Shown here: one piece after another, positions 27,739 to 37,707 of the stretch | Numbering within the stretch: position 1 is the first letter of the stretch | Layout of the letters: each line of letters opens with the position of its first letter | Source: Sediminibacterium ginsengisoli | Lineage (GTDB): Bacteria > Bacteroidota > Bacteroidia > Chitinophagales > Chitinophagaceae | DNA: 64,000 nt | Reading direction: 5' to 3' | NCBI RefSeq assembly: GCF_900167075.1 | Contig: NZ_FUWH01000001.1 | Span: 310,001 to 374,000, forward strand | Made by a program: the position numbers and the translations under genes | The notes under the pieces: model-generated | Told to the model about the DNA's origin: nothing | The model's database searches: none | What the model saw: the letters and a program-made list of their open reading frames with translations, nothing else

Positions 27739-30700
27739 ATGAAAATGCTACAACTGCACCGCAGATGGGTGATGCTATTGCTTGTACTGACGGTGAATCT
27801 GCTTGCTGCCGGCGCTTTCGCGCAGGTGCGCATTAGCGGTAAAGTGACAGGAAAAAATGATACGGGCGTAGAAGCAGCTTCTGTTACGGTAAAAGGAACA
27901 ACTTCCGGAGCGGCTACGGATAACAATGGTATATACGGGTTTACCGCCGCCCTGAAACCCGGAGACTATACGCTTGTTTTTTCAAGCGGCGGCTATAAAA
28001 GCCAGGAACTTACATTGAAAATAACAGCAGGCACAAACAGTTATACTGTGAATGCCACCCTCACTGAAGATTTTTCAAAACTGGATGAAGTGATCGTTAC
28101 AGGTACTTCTGCGGGAACAACGCGCAGGCAACTGGGTAGCTATATCGCTTCGGTAAAAGCGGACGACCTTACACAGGGTGCAACAGGTAATGTACTTGCG
28201 GCATTGCAGGGTAAAACTGCCGGTGCCCAGATCTCACAGAACTCGGGCGATCCTGCCGGTGGTCTTTCTGTAAGATTACGCGGTATCAGTTCTATCTCTT
28301 CTTCTTCCGAACCTTTGTACATCATCGACGGTGTGATCGTTAACAATGCTACCAACCGCGTTACCAATACTTCGGGTAACTATGATGGTAACAACTTTAT
28401 CGGAAACATCGGGCAGAGCCGGATGGTGGATATCAACCCGAACGATATCGACAGGATAGAAGTCCTCAACGGCGCAGCAGCTGCGGCGATCTACGGTAGC
28501 CGCGCAAATGCCGGGGTGGTTCAGATCTTCACTAAAAAAGGTAAAAGCGGTGTGCCGGTGATCAGCTTTTCCAGCAGCTACACCAACAGCAGCCTGCGTA
28601 AAAAACTCGACGTGAACCAGTCGCCCACCAAATTCGGCGGACCAACAGACGGTCCCGGTGCGCAGACCCAGGATATCCTCACACCAACACTGACGAATAC
28701 GACCAATGTTACCCGCTACGATTACCAGGATTATATCTTCCGTAACGCCAGCGGTACCGACAATAATATTTCGATCAGCGGCGGTACCGAGAAAACGAAG
28801 TATTATGTTTCAGGTTCTTATTTCTTTAATCAGGGTATTATCAGGAATACCGATTTCCAGCGCTTCAGTTTCCGCAGTAATATCGACCAGGTGCTGAACA
28901 AATGGGCCTCTTTCAATATCGGTCTGAACTATGTGAACAGCAGTGCAAACGAGAAGCCGGACGGTAACTCTTTCTTCTCGCCGATGAACTCGGTTACCAT
29001 TATCGGTAACTTCCATAATATCTGGCAGCGCGATGCATTGGGTAACCTGCTGGCTGTTGGAGAACGGGGGCGTGTAAATCCTGTTTCTGTTATTGAAGAC
29101 ATCAAACAGAAACAAACCACCAACCGTGTGATTGCAAACATGGGTCTGAAACTGAAACCATGGCGCAAACTCTCGATCGATTACACCATGGGTATCGATA
29201 ACTATGCACAGAACGGAACTACGTACATTCCTCCGTTCACCTATAACGTAAATACTGCGTTCTATGGCGGCGGTTCTACACTCGATCCTACGCAGAACGG
29301 TTATGCAAGTACGGCTTCGAATAACTTTTTTGCCATCAACCACGACCTGAACGCTACATTCAATACCGATATCACCAGTGATATCAACTCGGTTACGCAG
29401 GTAGGGTTCTCACAGCAGTATGAAAAGAACAACTATGCTCTGCTGCAGGGACGCGGTCTGGCCCCTTTTGTACACACGGTTAACGGTGCAAGTACGATCC
29501 TTGGCGGTGTTGATGAAAGAAGCGAGATCTCCGTTTCAGGTGCCTATGTGCAGCAAAATTTCAAATTCCGCAACCAGTTTTTCCTGACAGGTGCCGTAAG
29601 GGTGGATGGTTCTTCTGTGTTCGGAAAGGATCAGCGTAACCAGACCTACTATAAAGCCAGTGGTAGCTATGTATTGTCCGGAACAGATTTCTGGGCTAAA
29701 TCAGGCGTTTCAAAATGGTGGGATCTCTTCAAGATCAGGCTGGCTTATGGTGAGAGCGGTAACCTTACCGGTATCGGCGCTTACTCAAGGTTCAATACCT
29801 ACAGCTCATCTTCTTATGTAGGCCGAACTGCATTGAATTCAAGCAGTACACTGGCTAACGAGAATGTGAAGCCGGAGCGCCAGCAGGAAACAGAGCTTGG
29901 TTTCGACATGTCGTTCCTGAATAACCGCCTTGGTCTTACCGTGAACATTTACAACAAGAAAGTAAAAGACCTGCTGATCAATCGCTTCATTGCGCCGAGC
30001 ACAGGCTTCTCCAGCCTGCTCGATAATTTCGGTTCTCTGGAGAACAAAGGCTATGAAGTAGTGCTCACCGGTTCTCCTGTTGCCAGCAAAGACCTGAAAT
30101 GGGAAATCACAGGGATCTTCAACCATAACCGTAACAAAGCGGTAAGCATCGGCCAGGCGCTTACGCTCCTGAGCACCAATGCGGGTGCACCTGTTGCCAT
30201 CATCGAGGGCCAGCCGATCGGTATCTTTTACGGAACACCTTTCGCGAGAGATGCAAGTGGTAACCTGCTGGTGAATCCTGCCGGTTTCCTGATGCCTGAA
30301 AAGGGTACACAGAACAATGTGCTCTCTTATACTCCGGGCCGCGATGGAACAGGAATGCCTACAGGCGGTACTGTACGTAAAGTGATCGGTAATCCTAATC
30401 CTGATTATACAGCCAGCCTCGTAAATGAACTCTCTTACAAAAAACTGAGCCTGCGTGTTCAGATCGATGCGGTAAGAGGTGTGAATGTATTCAATGCCGA
30501 TTTCCGTACCCGCCAGGGTGTTGGTAATGGCAAGGTTGCTGAAATGGAACAGCGCGGACAACTGCCACGCGGTTATATCAACAACATTTATGCAACAGTT
30601 GAAGAATGGCGCGTATCAGATGGTTCTTATACCAAGCTGCGCGAACTGGCACTCACATACCATTTCGGAAAGATGAAATGGATGAATGATCTGAGCGTAA

Positions 30701-30855
30701 GCTTCAGTGCCAGGAACCTGATCAGCTGGGATAACTATAATGGATACGATCCGGAAGTGAATGCCGGCGGACAAAGCACCATCCTGCGCGGAATTGATTT
30801 CGGTGCGGTGCCGATCCCTAAAACATTCTCATTCGGTATCCAGGCTAAATTTTAA
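27739..30855 (+). CDS. SusC/RagA-type TonB-linked outer-membrane transporter
   Basis: A 1038-residue protein. A Sec signal ends GAFAQ near residue 29; a carboxypeptidase-regulatory-like domain follows (about 30-110, with VTVKGTTSGAATDNNGIYGF); the TonB plug (about 115-245) has the family block ALQGKTAGAQISQNSGDPAGG and PLYIIDGVIV; the remaining ~780 residues form the beta-barrel, ending in Phe. It imports glycans, peptides or other oligomers with its SusD partner encoded 18 bases downstream. No glycosidase, peptidase or sigma/anti-sigma gene is attached, so the substrate is not suggested by context. Confidence 0.95.
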   Translation: MKMLQLHRRWVMLLLVLTVNLLAAGAFAQVRISGKVTGKNDTGVEAASVTVKGTTSGAATDNNGIYGFTAALKPGDYTLVFSSGGYKSQELTLKITAGTNSYTVNATLTEDFSKLDEVIVTGTSAGTTRRQLGSYIASVKADDLTQGATGNVLAALQGKTAGAQISQNSGDPAGGLSVRLRGISSISSSSEPLYIIDGVIVNNATNRVTNTSGNYDGNNFIGNIGQSRMVDINPNDIDRIEVLNGAAAAAIYGSRANAGVVQIFTKKGKSGVPVISFSSSYTNSSLRKKLDVNQSPTKFGGPTDGPGAQTQDILTPTLTNTTNVTRYDYQDYIFRNASGTDNNISISGGTEKTKYYVSGSYFFNQGIIRNTDFQRFSFRSNIDQVLNKWASFNIGLNYVNSSANEKPDGNSFFSPMNSVTIIGNFHNIWQRDALGNLLAVGERGRVNPVSVIEDIKQKQTTNRVIANMGLKLKPWRKLSIDYTMGIDNYAQNGTTYIPPFTYNVNTAFYGGGSTLDPTQNGYASTASNNFFAINHDLNATFNTDITSDINSVTQVGFSQQYEKNNYALLQGRGLAPFVHTVNGASTILGGVDERSEISVSGAYVQQNFKFRNQFFLTGAVRVDGSSVFGKDQRNQTYYKASGSYVLSGTDFWAKSGVSKWWDLFKIRLAYGESGNLTGIGAYSRFNTYSSSSYVGRTALNSSSTLANENVKPERQQETELGFDMSFLNNRLGLTVNIYNKKVKDLLINRFIAPSTGFSSLLDNFGSLENKGYEVVLTGSPVASKDLKWEITGIFNHNRNKAVSIGQALTLLSTNAGAPVAIIEGQPIGIFYGTPFARDASGNLLVNPAGFLMPEKGTQNNVLSYTPGRDGTGMPTGGTVRKVIGNPNPDYTASLVNELSYKKLSLRVQIDAVRGVNVFNADFRTRQGVGNGKVAEMEQRGQLPRGYINNIYATVEEWRVSDGSYTKLRELALTYHFGKMKWMNDLSVSFSARNLISWDNYNGYDPEVNAGGQSTILRGIDFGAVPIPKTFSFGIQAKF

Positions 30856-30873
30856 TCCATTAAACAACTTTGT

Positions 30874-32169
30874 ATGAAAAAGACAATCAAAAACCTGACA
30901 TATACGGCGATGGCGGTCCTGCTGATACAGGCCACCGGCTGCAAGAAAAATTTTGATAACCCGAATGCCGCCACTTCAGGACAGGTATTCAGTTCGGCAA
31001 AAGGTCTGGCTGGTGTGGCTGTCGGCTTACAGCGTACTTATGTGGCCAATGTGGCTTACGGTATGTACGATGCAACCGGCCTGCTTACCAATGAAACAAT
31101 CCTGCTGAACGTGGGAAATGGTTCCGAAGCACAGTTTTCAGCAGGCGGCACCGCAGTAGATGGTACCAATGCGCTGCTTGGTAACGTATGGGCTTCCGCC
31201 AGTAAAGTCATTTACGATGCCAACAACGTGATCAACGCGGCAGGCCTGCTCACAGATAAGAATTATGCAAGCGGCCTGATCGGTTATGCCACTATCTACA
31301 AGGCGCTTTCCATGGGTTGTATGGCTTCTTACTGGGAAAAAGTGCCGGATACAATCGGTGTCACCAACACCACTTTCTCAGACCGCATGATTGGTTTTAA
31401 CCGTGCGGTAGCAGCAATAGACAAAGCCCTGGCTGCGATCAGTGCCAATGCGATCAGTTCAACCTTTCTTACCGATATCCCGGCTGGTGTTGATATCCTG
31501 AATACACTGAACGCACTCAAAGCCCGTTATTCGCTTTTTGCGGGTAATTATAGTGCAGCCATGGCAGCGGCCAACGCAGTGGATCTTACCAAAAAATCGA
31601 CCATGAACTTCGATGCGGCCAATCCGAATCCTGTATTCAACTCGGTAACATCTACCAATAACGTTTACCAGCCTGTAGATTCAACACTGGGTCTGCCTCC
31701 GGCTATTGCGCCTGATCTGGCTGATAAACGCATTCCTTTCTATACGCTGATCAATCCTACCATTAACCCGCGTTTCAGATTGAACGGGTTCTGGAATGCA
31801 GCACTTGCGCCCATCCCGATCTACTATCCGGGCGAAATGACACTGATCAAAGCTGAGTGTTATGCGCGCCAGGCAACACCAGACCTGATTAACGGTAATA
31901 TCGAGCTGAATAAAGTGGTAACCAAAAAAGCAGCTGCAGATGCGCTCGGTATCGGTGCCGATCTGCCTGTTGTGGCTCCTGCTACCATTGCTGATCTGCT
32001 TACCCAGATCTACCGCAACAGGTGTATCGAACTTTACCTGTCGGGTATGAAACTGGAAGATATGCGCAGGTTCGGCCGCCCTACAGGCGAGCGTAAGCGT
32101 AACCTGCTGCCTTATCCTTTCAGGGAGCGCGACAGCAATACCAATACACCTCCTGATCCTGCATTTTAA
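30874..32169 (+). CDS. SusD/RagB-type nutrient-binding lipoprotein
   Basis: A 431-residue surface lipoprotein with lipobox TGC (ATGCKKNFDNPN) near residue 23. The C-terminal SusD block IYRNRCIELYLSGMKLEDMR is clear, with tetratricopeptide-like helices before it. It is shorter than many SusD proteins (often 450-600). It caps the SusC barrel and delivers ligand. The pair ends at a strong terminator. Confidence 0.92.
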   Translation: MKKTIKNLTYTAMAVLLIQATGCKKNFDNPNAATSGQVFSSAKGLAGVAVGLQRTYVANVAYGMYDATGLLTNETILLNVGNGSEAQFSAGGTAVDGTNALLGNVWASASKVIYDANNVINAAGLLTDKNYASGLIGYATIYKALSMGCMASYWEKVPDTIGVTNTTFSDRMIGFNRAVAAIDKALAAISANAISSTFLTDIPAGVDILNTLNALKARYSLFAGNYSAAMAAANAVDLTKKSTMNFDAANPNPVFNSVTSTNNVYQPVDSTLGLPPAIAPDLADKRIPFYTLINPTINPRFRLNGFWNAALAPIPIYYPGEMTLIKAECYARQATPDLINGNIELNKVVTKKAAADALGIGADLPVVAPATIADLLTQIYRNRCIELYLSGMKLEDMRRFGRPTGERKRNLLPYPFRERDSNTNTPPDPAF

Positions 32170-32188
32170 CTGCAAAACCTTACCGATA

Positions 32189-32224
32189 AAACAAAGCGCC
32201 ACCCAACCAGGTGGCGCTTTGTTT
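32189..32224 (+). terminator. Intrinsic terminator after the SusC/SusD pair
   Basis: A perfect 15-bp stem: AAACAAAGCGCCACC (32189-32203), a 6-base loop, GGTGGCGCTTTGTTT (32210-32224), the right arm ending in the T-rich tract. Confidence 0.9.
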
Positions 32225-32352
32225 ATGCCGGAAATACAATATAACCAGCAGGCGCGGCGCATACAGAACCACATTTATTGAATTATCTTTACGCCGGACG
32301 ACAGTTAATCATTAACTTTCTCAAAAGGATCATTATACCCTGACTTTATCCT

Positions 32353-35300
32353 ATGATCAGATCATTACCTTTTAAACTCTACGCAGGACTGGTTATTGCA
32401 GTGCTGCTCGTTCTTATTGTAGGCTTTGTTTCTGTGAATGCCCTTGAAAAACAGGAAGAAGAAGCCGAACTGGTAAGGTCCAGTAACCAGGTGATCACCT
32501 CTATACGGCAGCTGCGTTTTGAACTGATGCGGGTCCGCTCAGCACGCCGTTCGTATTGGGTAACAGGCAATGAGTCTTACCTGGATCAGTTTCAGAAAGG
32601 TGCTGTTGCCATTCCCATGAGTGTTTCAAGTTTAAAGCAACTTGTGATAGATGATGCTGCGCAGACCAATCACATTCAAAAACTGGATGAGATTTTTGCC
32701 GAAATATTTCATTACTGGCAGAAAGAAGGCCGGATCACACCTGAAATGGACAAAGCAGCCTTTGCCCGTGTAGTGAATACAGAAGAGCAAATGCTGAAGA
32801 ATGCCATTAACCAGTTCGATACGGCACGCATAACAGAAGAACGACAGTTGCACGCAAGGGAAAGAAGCGCCAGGAAACATCACGTAGAAACAAGGACCAT
32901 CCTTTTTACAGGAATAGGCATATTGATGGTGGTGGTATTGCTGCTGATCAATTCTGTACTGCAGACATTAAAAAGCCGGTATAAATCGGGACTTAAGCTC
33001 AAGGAGAGCCTGGCCGAAATGGAGAAGATCAATAAAAGCGCGCAGGAAAAAAACTGGGTGCTGGAAGGAATGAGCTATGTGAACAACCGGATGCAGCTCG
33101 TGGATTCCACAAGAGAACTGGCGGGCAAGATCATCGATGCATTGGTGCAATACCTCGAATTGCCTGCGGGAGTCATTTATTTTTACGATGAAAAAGAACA
33201 GAAGTTGTTCACGGTAGCATCAGTATCGGTTTCTTCTTCGGCTTCAAAAGAATACCGGATCGGCGATGGTATTGTTGGAAATGCCGCACTAAGCAAAACA
33301 CCGGTACTGATCAAACATATCCCGCCCGATTACTGGAAAGTGGAATCGATGCTGGGGCAGGTAACAGGTAACGGTGAGATCATCTGCATACCGCTCTGGA
33401 TGAACGGAAAGCTGAAAGGATTGATAGAGCTGGGTTGCTTTGAATCATTCAGCAGCATTCAGCTGGCCCTGCTGAACAGTATTACCGATATTCTTTCAGT
33501 TGCCATCAACTCCTACCAGTCTCGCGAAAGAATCGATATCCTGCTCGAAGAACTGCAGGATCAGCAGGAAGAGCTTCGTCAGATCAATGATGAGCTGAGC
33601 CGCCAGACAGAGGAACTCCAGGCTTCGGAAGAAGAATTGAAAACACAGGAAGCTGAATTAAAACAGATCAACCTTGATCTTAAAGAACGTAACGAGACCA
33701 TAGAAAGCGCCAGGAGTGCACTGGCCATTAAGGCAAAAGAACTTGAATCGGCCAGCCTGTATAAATCGGAGTTCCTTGCGAATATGTCGCACGAGCTCAG
33801 AACGCCGTTGAACAGTGTACTGATCCTCGCTAAACTGCTGGCTGACAATACTACCGGTAATCTTACAGAAAAACAGATCGAGTATGCAAAGATCATCCGT
33901 AAATCAGGAAAAGACCTGCTGGACCTGATCAACGATATCCTTGATCTTTCCAAGATCGAAGCCGGTAAAGTGGAGCTTGACATACAACCGGTACGGATCA
34001 CAGAGATCCAGGCGGATATCAGGCAGTTGTTCAGCGTGGTAGCAGCCGAAAAAGGTATTGAATTTAAAACGGAGATCGCAGCAGATGTACCCGAACTCAT
34101 CAATACCGATAAGCAGCGTGTTGAACAGGTGATCAAAAACCTGCTGGCCAATGCGTTCAAATTCACACAAAAGAACGGAACGGTAACATTATCGATGTCC
34201 AATAAAAATCAGTTCAATGAACCGGTACTGAGCATCAGTGTTTCAGATACGGGAATTGGTATATCACAGGAAAAACAACAACTGATCTTCGATGCGTTCC
34301 AGCAGGCAGATGGTTCTACCAGCCGCAAATACGGTGGTACGGGTCTTGGCTTGTCCATCAGCAAAGAGCTGGTAAGATTACTGAACGGAAGCATCGATGT
34401 ATTCAGCACAGAAGGCAAGGGCAGTACATTTACGATCCTTTTACCTTACCGCATCAGTAATGCTAAAACAGAAAAGAGCAAATCCCTGGCTTTGTCACCA
34501 ACAGCTGTTCCGGAACTCGATGCTTCTAAAGTAACGCTCCAGCAGCAGGTGGAAGACGACCGGGATAATCTGGAAGAAGGCGACAGGCCGATACTCATTA
34601 TAGAAGACGATGTGAATTTTGCAACCATCATCAAGGATTTCACCCGGCACAAAGGCTATAAAGCAATAGTGGCCATGCAGGGCGATGAAGGACTGCTCTA
34701 TGCCCAGCAATATATTCCGGCCGCGATCATTCTTGATATGCAATTGCCCGTAATGGATGGCTGGACATTGCTTAAAAAATTCAAGGCTGATGAAAAGCTG
34801 AAAAATATACCCGTACACATCATATCAGCGTTCGATGATAACAGGCTGAAACACGCTGATGTGCTGGCATACCTTAAAAAGCCGGTTGATACGGAAGAAC
34901 TGGATAAAGTGTTTACAGTGATTGAAGCGCATCTCAGATCGGGCAGCAAAAAAATGCTGCTTATTACAGACAGCCAGTTCAGCGATACGGAACTCACGCG
35001 GTTATTCAGGGAGAAGAAATATGAAATAGAAGTAGAGCAGGTTGCGGCTTTGTCCCAGGCGAAAAAAGCCAAAGAAAATGTTTACGACTGTATCATTATA
35101 CCTGTTGGTGTGGATACGGATAAGCAGCAGCTGGAAGCAGTCTGCAGTGAGATACAGTCTGCAAAGATACCGCTGGTGCTTTATCTCGACGAAGGGATCA
35201 GCGGTGAGGAAGAACAGGAGCTGAAAAAGATGCGGTCCGACGCCATGCTGCGAAGTTCCACCGGCGCTAAACGCCTTACAGAAGAACTGGAGCTCTTCCT

Positions 35301-35742
35301 TTATAAAATGAAGGAAGTAGTGAGGCAGCCGGAAACAATATATCCGGAAATGGTAAATGATACCAGCCTTGAGAATAAAAAGATACTGCTGGTAGATGAT
35401 GATATGCGGAATGTATTTGCCATAAGTGCCGCACTCCAGGCAAACGGAATGGAAGTGGTGGCCGCAAGTGATGGCAAGGAAGCGATTGAGCAGCTGAAAC
35501 GCTATTCCGGAATAGATTTAGTGCTGATGGATATCATGATGCCGGAGATGGACGGTTATGAAGCGATGCAGAAGATCAGGAATGAAATGAAATTGATCGA
35601 TATTCCTATTATCGCACTGACAGCAAAAGCAATGGCGGGCGACCGCGAAAAGTGCATTGCAGCAGGCGCATCGGATTACATCACGAAGCCGGTAGATATG
35701 CAGAAGCTGTATTCATTGATGCGTGTATGGTTAACAAAATAA
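32353..35742 (+). CDS. Hybrid histidine kinase: CHASE3, GAF, HisKA-HATPase, three receiver domains
   Basis: An 1129-residue membrane sensor. TM1 is near residues 8-28, a helical CHASE3-type sensor about 35-175, TM2 near 182-203, a GAF domain about 245-390, a coiled coil about 393-465, then HisKA with His480 in NMSHELRTP, HATPase (about 580-700), and three receiver modules. Receiver 1 has phospho-acceptor Asp795 (ILDMQLPVMDG). The middle one (about 870-985) is degenerate: IIIPVGVD stands where an Asp should be. Receiver 3 has Asp1060 (LMDIMMPEMDG). It is the first gene of an operon with CheR and a receiver-kinase (15- and 12-base gaps). A palindrome GTTAATCATTAAC lies upstream at 32304-32316. 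Confidence 0.93.
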   Translation: MIRSLPFKLYAGLVIAVLLVLIVGFVSVNALEKQEEEAELVRSSNQVITSIRQLRFELMRVRSARRSYWVTGNESYLDQFQKGAVAIPMSVSSLKQLVIDDAAQTNHIQKLDEIFAEIFHYWQKEGRITPEMDKAAFARVVNTEEQMLKNAINQFDTARITEERQLHARERSARKHHVETRTILFTGIGILMVVVLLLINSVLQTLKSRYKSGLKLKESLAEMEKINKSAQEKNWVLEGMSYVNNRMQLVDSTRELAGKIIDALVQYLELPAGVIYFYDEKEQKLFTVASVSVSSSASKEYRIGDGIVGNAALSKTPVLIKHIPPDYWKVESMLGQVTGNGEIICIPLWMNGKLKGLIELGCFESFSSIQLALLNSITDILSVAINSYQSRERIDILLEELQDQQEELRQINDELSRQTEELQASEEELKTQEAELKQINLDLKERNETIESARSALAIKAKELESASLYKSEFLANMSHELRTPLNSVLILAKLLADNTTGNLTEKQIEYAKIIRKSGKDLLDLINDILDLSKIEAGKVELDIQPVRITEIQADIRQLFSVVAAEKGIEFKTEIAADVPELINTDKQRVEQVIKNLLANAFKFTQKNGTVTLSMSNKNQFNEPVLSISVSDTGIGISQEKQQLIFDAFQQADGSTSRKYGGTGLGLSISKELVRLLNGSIDVFSTEGKGSTFTILLPYRISNAKTEKSKSLALSPTAVPELDASKVTLQQQVEDDRDNLEEGDRPILIIEDDVNFATIIKDFTRHKGYKAIVAMQGDEGLLYAQQYIPAAIILDMQLPVMDGWTLLKKFKADEKLKNIPVHIISAFDDNRLKHADVLAYLKKPVDTEELDKVFTVIEAHLRSGSKKMLLITDSQFSDTELTRLFREKKYEIEVEQVAALSQAKKAKENVYDCIIIPVGVDTDKQQLEAVCSEIQSAKIPLVLYLDEGISGEEEQELKKMRSDAMLRSSTGAKRLTEELELFLYKMKEVVRQPETIYPEMVNDTSLENKKILLVDDDMRNVFAISAALQANGMEVVAASDGKEAIEQLKRYSGIDLVLMDIMMPEMDGYEAMQKIRNEMKLIDIPIIALTAKAMAGDREKCIAAGASDYITKPVDMQKLYSLMRVWLTK

Positions 35743-35757
35743 AAACCAGAAGCAGCA

Positions 35758-36585
35758 ATGGATAACAGGACGGAAATAACCGCTGAAGAACTGGCTGCTT
35801 TGCTTGAGCAGTTGGACAGACAATACGGGTATGATTTCTCACAATATGCGCACCCGTCACTCATACGACGGACGCATAAGTTCATGTCTGAAAATGATAT
35901 TTTGTCAGTAAAGGAATTGCAGTTATTGCTGATGAGAGAACCGGCTGTTTTTCAGCAGTTGCTGGACACTCTTACTGTGAATGTAACTGAAATGTTCCGG
36001 GATCCGTCTTTTTTCCGGGCTGTTCGTGATAAGGTGCTGCCGGCATTGGCTGACTGTCCTGCCATTAATATCTGGCACGCAGGTTGCTCAACAGGAGAGG
36101 AAGTGTTTTCCATGTCTATCCTGTTGCAGGAAGCCGGGTTGCTCCAGCGCGCACGCTTGTATGCAACGGATATCAACCCGATTAACCTGGATAAAGCAAG
36201 GTCCGGAATGATTCGCCTGACAGGCATGAAAACCAATACTGCGAATTATTACCAGGCCGGGGGAAAAGAGGAGTTTGCTGATTATTACACTGCCATGTAC
36301 GATCATGCATTATTCAAACAGGAGCTGCGCAACCGGGTGATATTCATGCCGCATAATCTTGTCACAGACCGTTCATTCAACGAGTTCCAGCTGATCTTCT
36401 GCAGGAATGTAATGATCTATTTCGACAGGTACCTGCAGAACAAGGTAGTGGATCTTTTATATGCAAGCCTTGCCCCATCCGGCTTCCTTGCATTAGGTAT
36501 GAAAGAAACATTATTGTTCTCAGGAAAAAGAGAAAAAATGGAAACAGTATCCGACCAAGTAAAACTATTCCGCAAAAAAGAATAA
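35758..36585 (+). CDS. CheR-type protein-glutamate methyltransferase
   Basis: A 275-residue SAM-dependent methyltransferase. The N-terminal CheR helical domain covers about residues 5-75; the Rossmann domain has the SAM motif HAGCSTGEEVFSM (near 103-115), an acidic LYATDIN and the catalytic-domain block FCRNVMIYFD near 220. Classical CheR methylates chemoreceptors, but there is no chemoreceptor or flagellar gene here. In Bacteroidota such CheR proteins often sit in sensor-kinase operons, usually with a CheB partner, which is missing. It lies between the hybrid kinase and the receiver-kinase. Confidence 0.92.
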   Translation: MDNRTEITAEELAALLEQLDRQYGYDFSQYAHPSLIRRTHKFMSENDILSVKELQLLLMREPAVFQQLLDTLTVNVTEMFRDPSFFRAVRDKVLPALADCPAINIWHAGCSTGEEVFSMSILLQEAGLLQRARLYATDINPINLDKARSGMIRLTGMKTNTANYYQAGGKEEFADYYTAMYDHALFKQELRNRVIFMPHNLVTDRSFNEFQLIFCRNVMIYFDRYLQNKVVDLLYASLAPSGFLALGMKETLLFSGKREKMETVSDQVKLFRKKE

Positions 36586-36597
36586 TTTCCCCTGTAT

Positions 36598-37704
36598 ATG
36601 AGAGCCACCAAGAAGAACGAATTCAAAATACTGTTGGTTGATGACCGGCCCGAGAACCTGATCTCACTGGAAGAGCTGCTGATTGCAGAAGGACGCAGTT
36701 TTATCAAGGCCGGGTCTGGTAATGAAGCGCTGAAACAGGTAATCAAAAACGAAGATATCGGCCTGATCCTGCTCGATGTGCAGATGCCGGAAATGGATGG
36801 CTTTGAAGTGGCAAGGATCCTGAAATCCAATCCCAAAACAAAAGATATCTCTATCATTTTTGTTACAGCATTGAGTCAGCACGAAGAATATGTGCTGAAA
36901 GGATTTGAAGAAGGTGCTGTAGATTACCTGCAGAAACCGCTCGACATCAATATCGTAAGAGCAAAAGTGAATGTGTTTGAACAGTTGTACCGTAACCAGC
37001 GCGATCTTAAAAACACTTTGGCTGAACTGAATCTCATCAACAAGCAACTGGAGAAGTTTGTATCCATCGTTTCACATGATCTTAAATCGCCTTTATCTTC
37101 CATGATCATGGTGCTGGATCTGCTGCGCACCAATGAACTGGTGCAGAACAATGCAGAATTGAAAGACGATATCAATATGCTTTCCCAGGCCTCGGGCCAC
37201 TTATCTGATATGATCGTTTCCCTGCTGGAATATTCACGTCTCAGTGCATCGCAGCAAACGGTTGAAGAAGTAAACACCTACGAACTGGCGCAACAGGTGG
37301 TGGAAATATTGTTGCCGCCCAAAAACATTACGGTTGTAATCAGCGAACATCTTCCGGTAATTCATACGTCACGCATCAAACTGCAGCAGGTATTGCAGAA
37401 CCTGGTAAGTAATGCTATCAAATACAACAATAAGCCTGAAGGAATCATTGAAATCGGCGCAAAAGATAAAGGACCCTGGGTTGAGTTTTACGTAAAAGAC
37501 AATGGTCAGGGAATTGCCGAATCAGATAAAGAACGGATATTCATGCTGTTTGCCACAACAGAAAATACTTCTGCAAACGACAGTAGCACAGGTATTGGTC
37601 TGAATCTTTTAAAAGTACTGGTAGAGGAACAGGGCGGTAAACTCTGGGTTGATTCCGTAAAGGACGAGGGAAGTACCTTCTATTTCGAATGGAAAAAAGA
37701 TTAA
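36598..37704 (+). CDS. Receiver-histidine kinase (REC-HisKA-HATPase), soluble
   Basis: A 368-residue cytoplasmic protein. The N-terminal receiver (about 10-125) has Asp60 in LLDVQMPEMDGF and the conserved Lys in YLQKPLD. A short coiled coil leads to HisKA with His160 in SIVSHDLKSP, and the HATPase (about 255-365) has N-box NLVSNAIKYN and G-box DNGQGI. It has no membrane segment, so it is probably phosphorylated by or relays to the hybrid kinase of the same operon. Its stop lies 3 bases from the convergent ABC ATPase gene. Confidence 0.92.
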   Translation: MRATKKNEFKILLVDDRPENLISLEELLIAEGRSFIKAGSGNEALKQVIKNEDIGLILLDVQMPEMDGFEVARILKSNPKTKDISIIFVTALSQHEEYVLKGFEEGAVDYLQKPLDINIVRAKVNVFEQLYRNQRDLKNTLAELNLINKQLEKFVSIVSHDLKSPLSSMIMVLDLLRTNELVQNNAELKDDINMLSQASGHLSDMIVSLLEYSRLSASQQTVEEVNTYELAQQVVEILLPPKNITVVISEHLPVIHTSRIKLQQVLQNLVSNAIKYNNKPEGIIEIGAKDKGPWVEFYVKDNGQGIAESDKERIFMLFATTENTSANDSSTGIGLNLLKVLVEEQGGKLWVDSVKDEGSTFYFEWKKD

Positions 37705-37707
37705 TCT

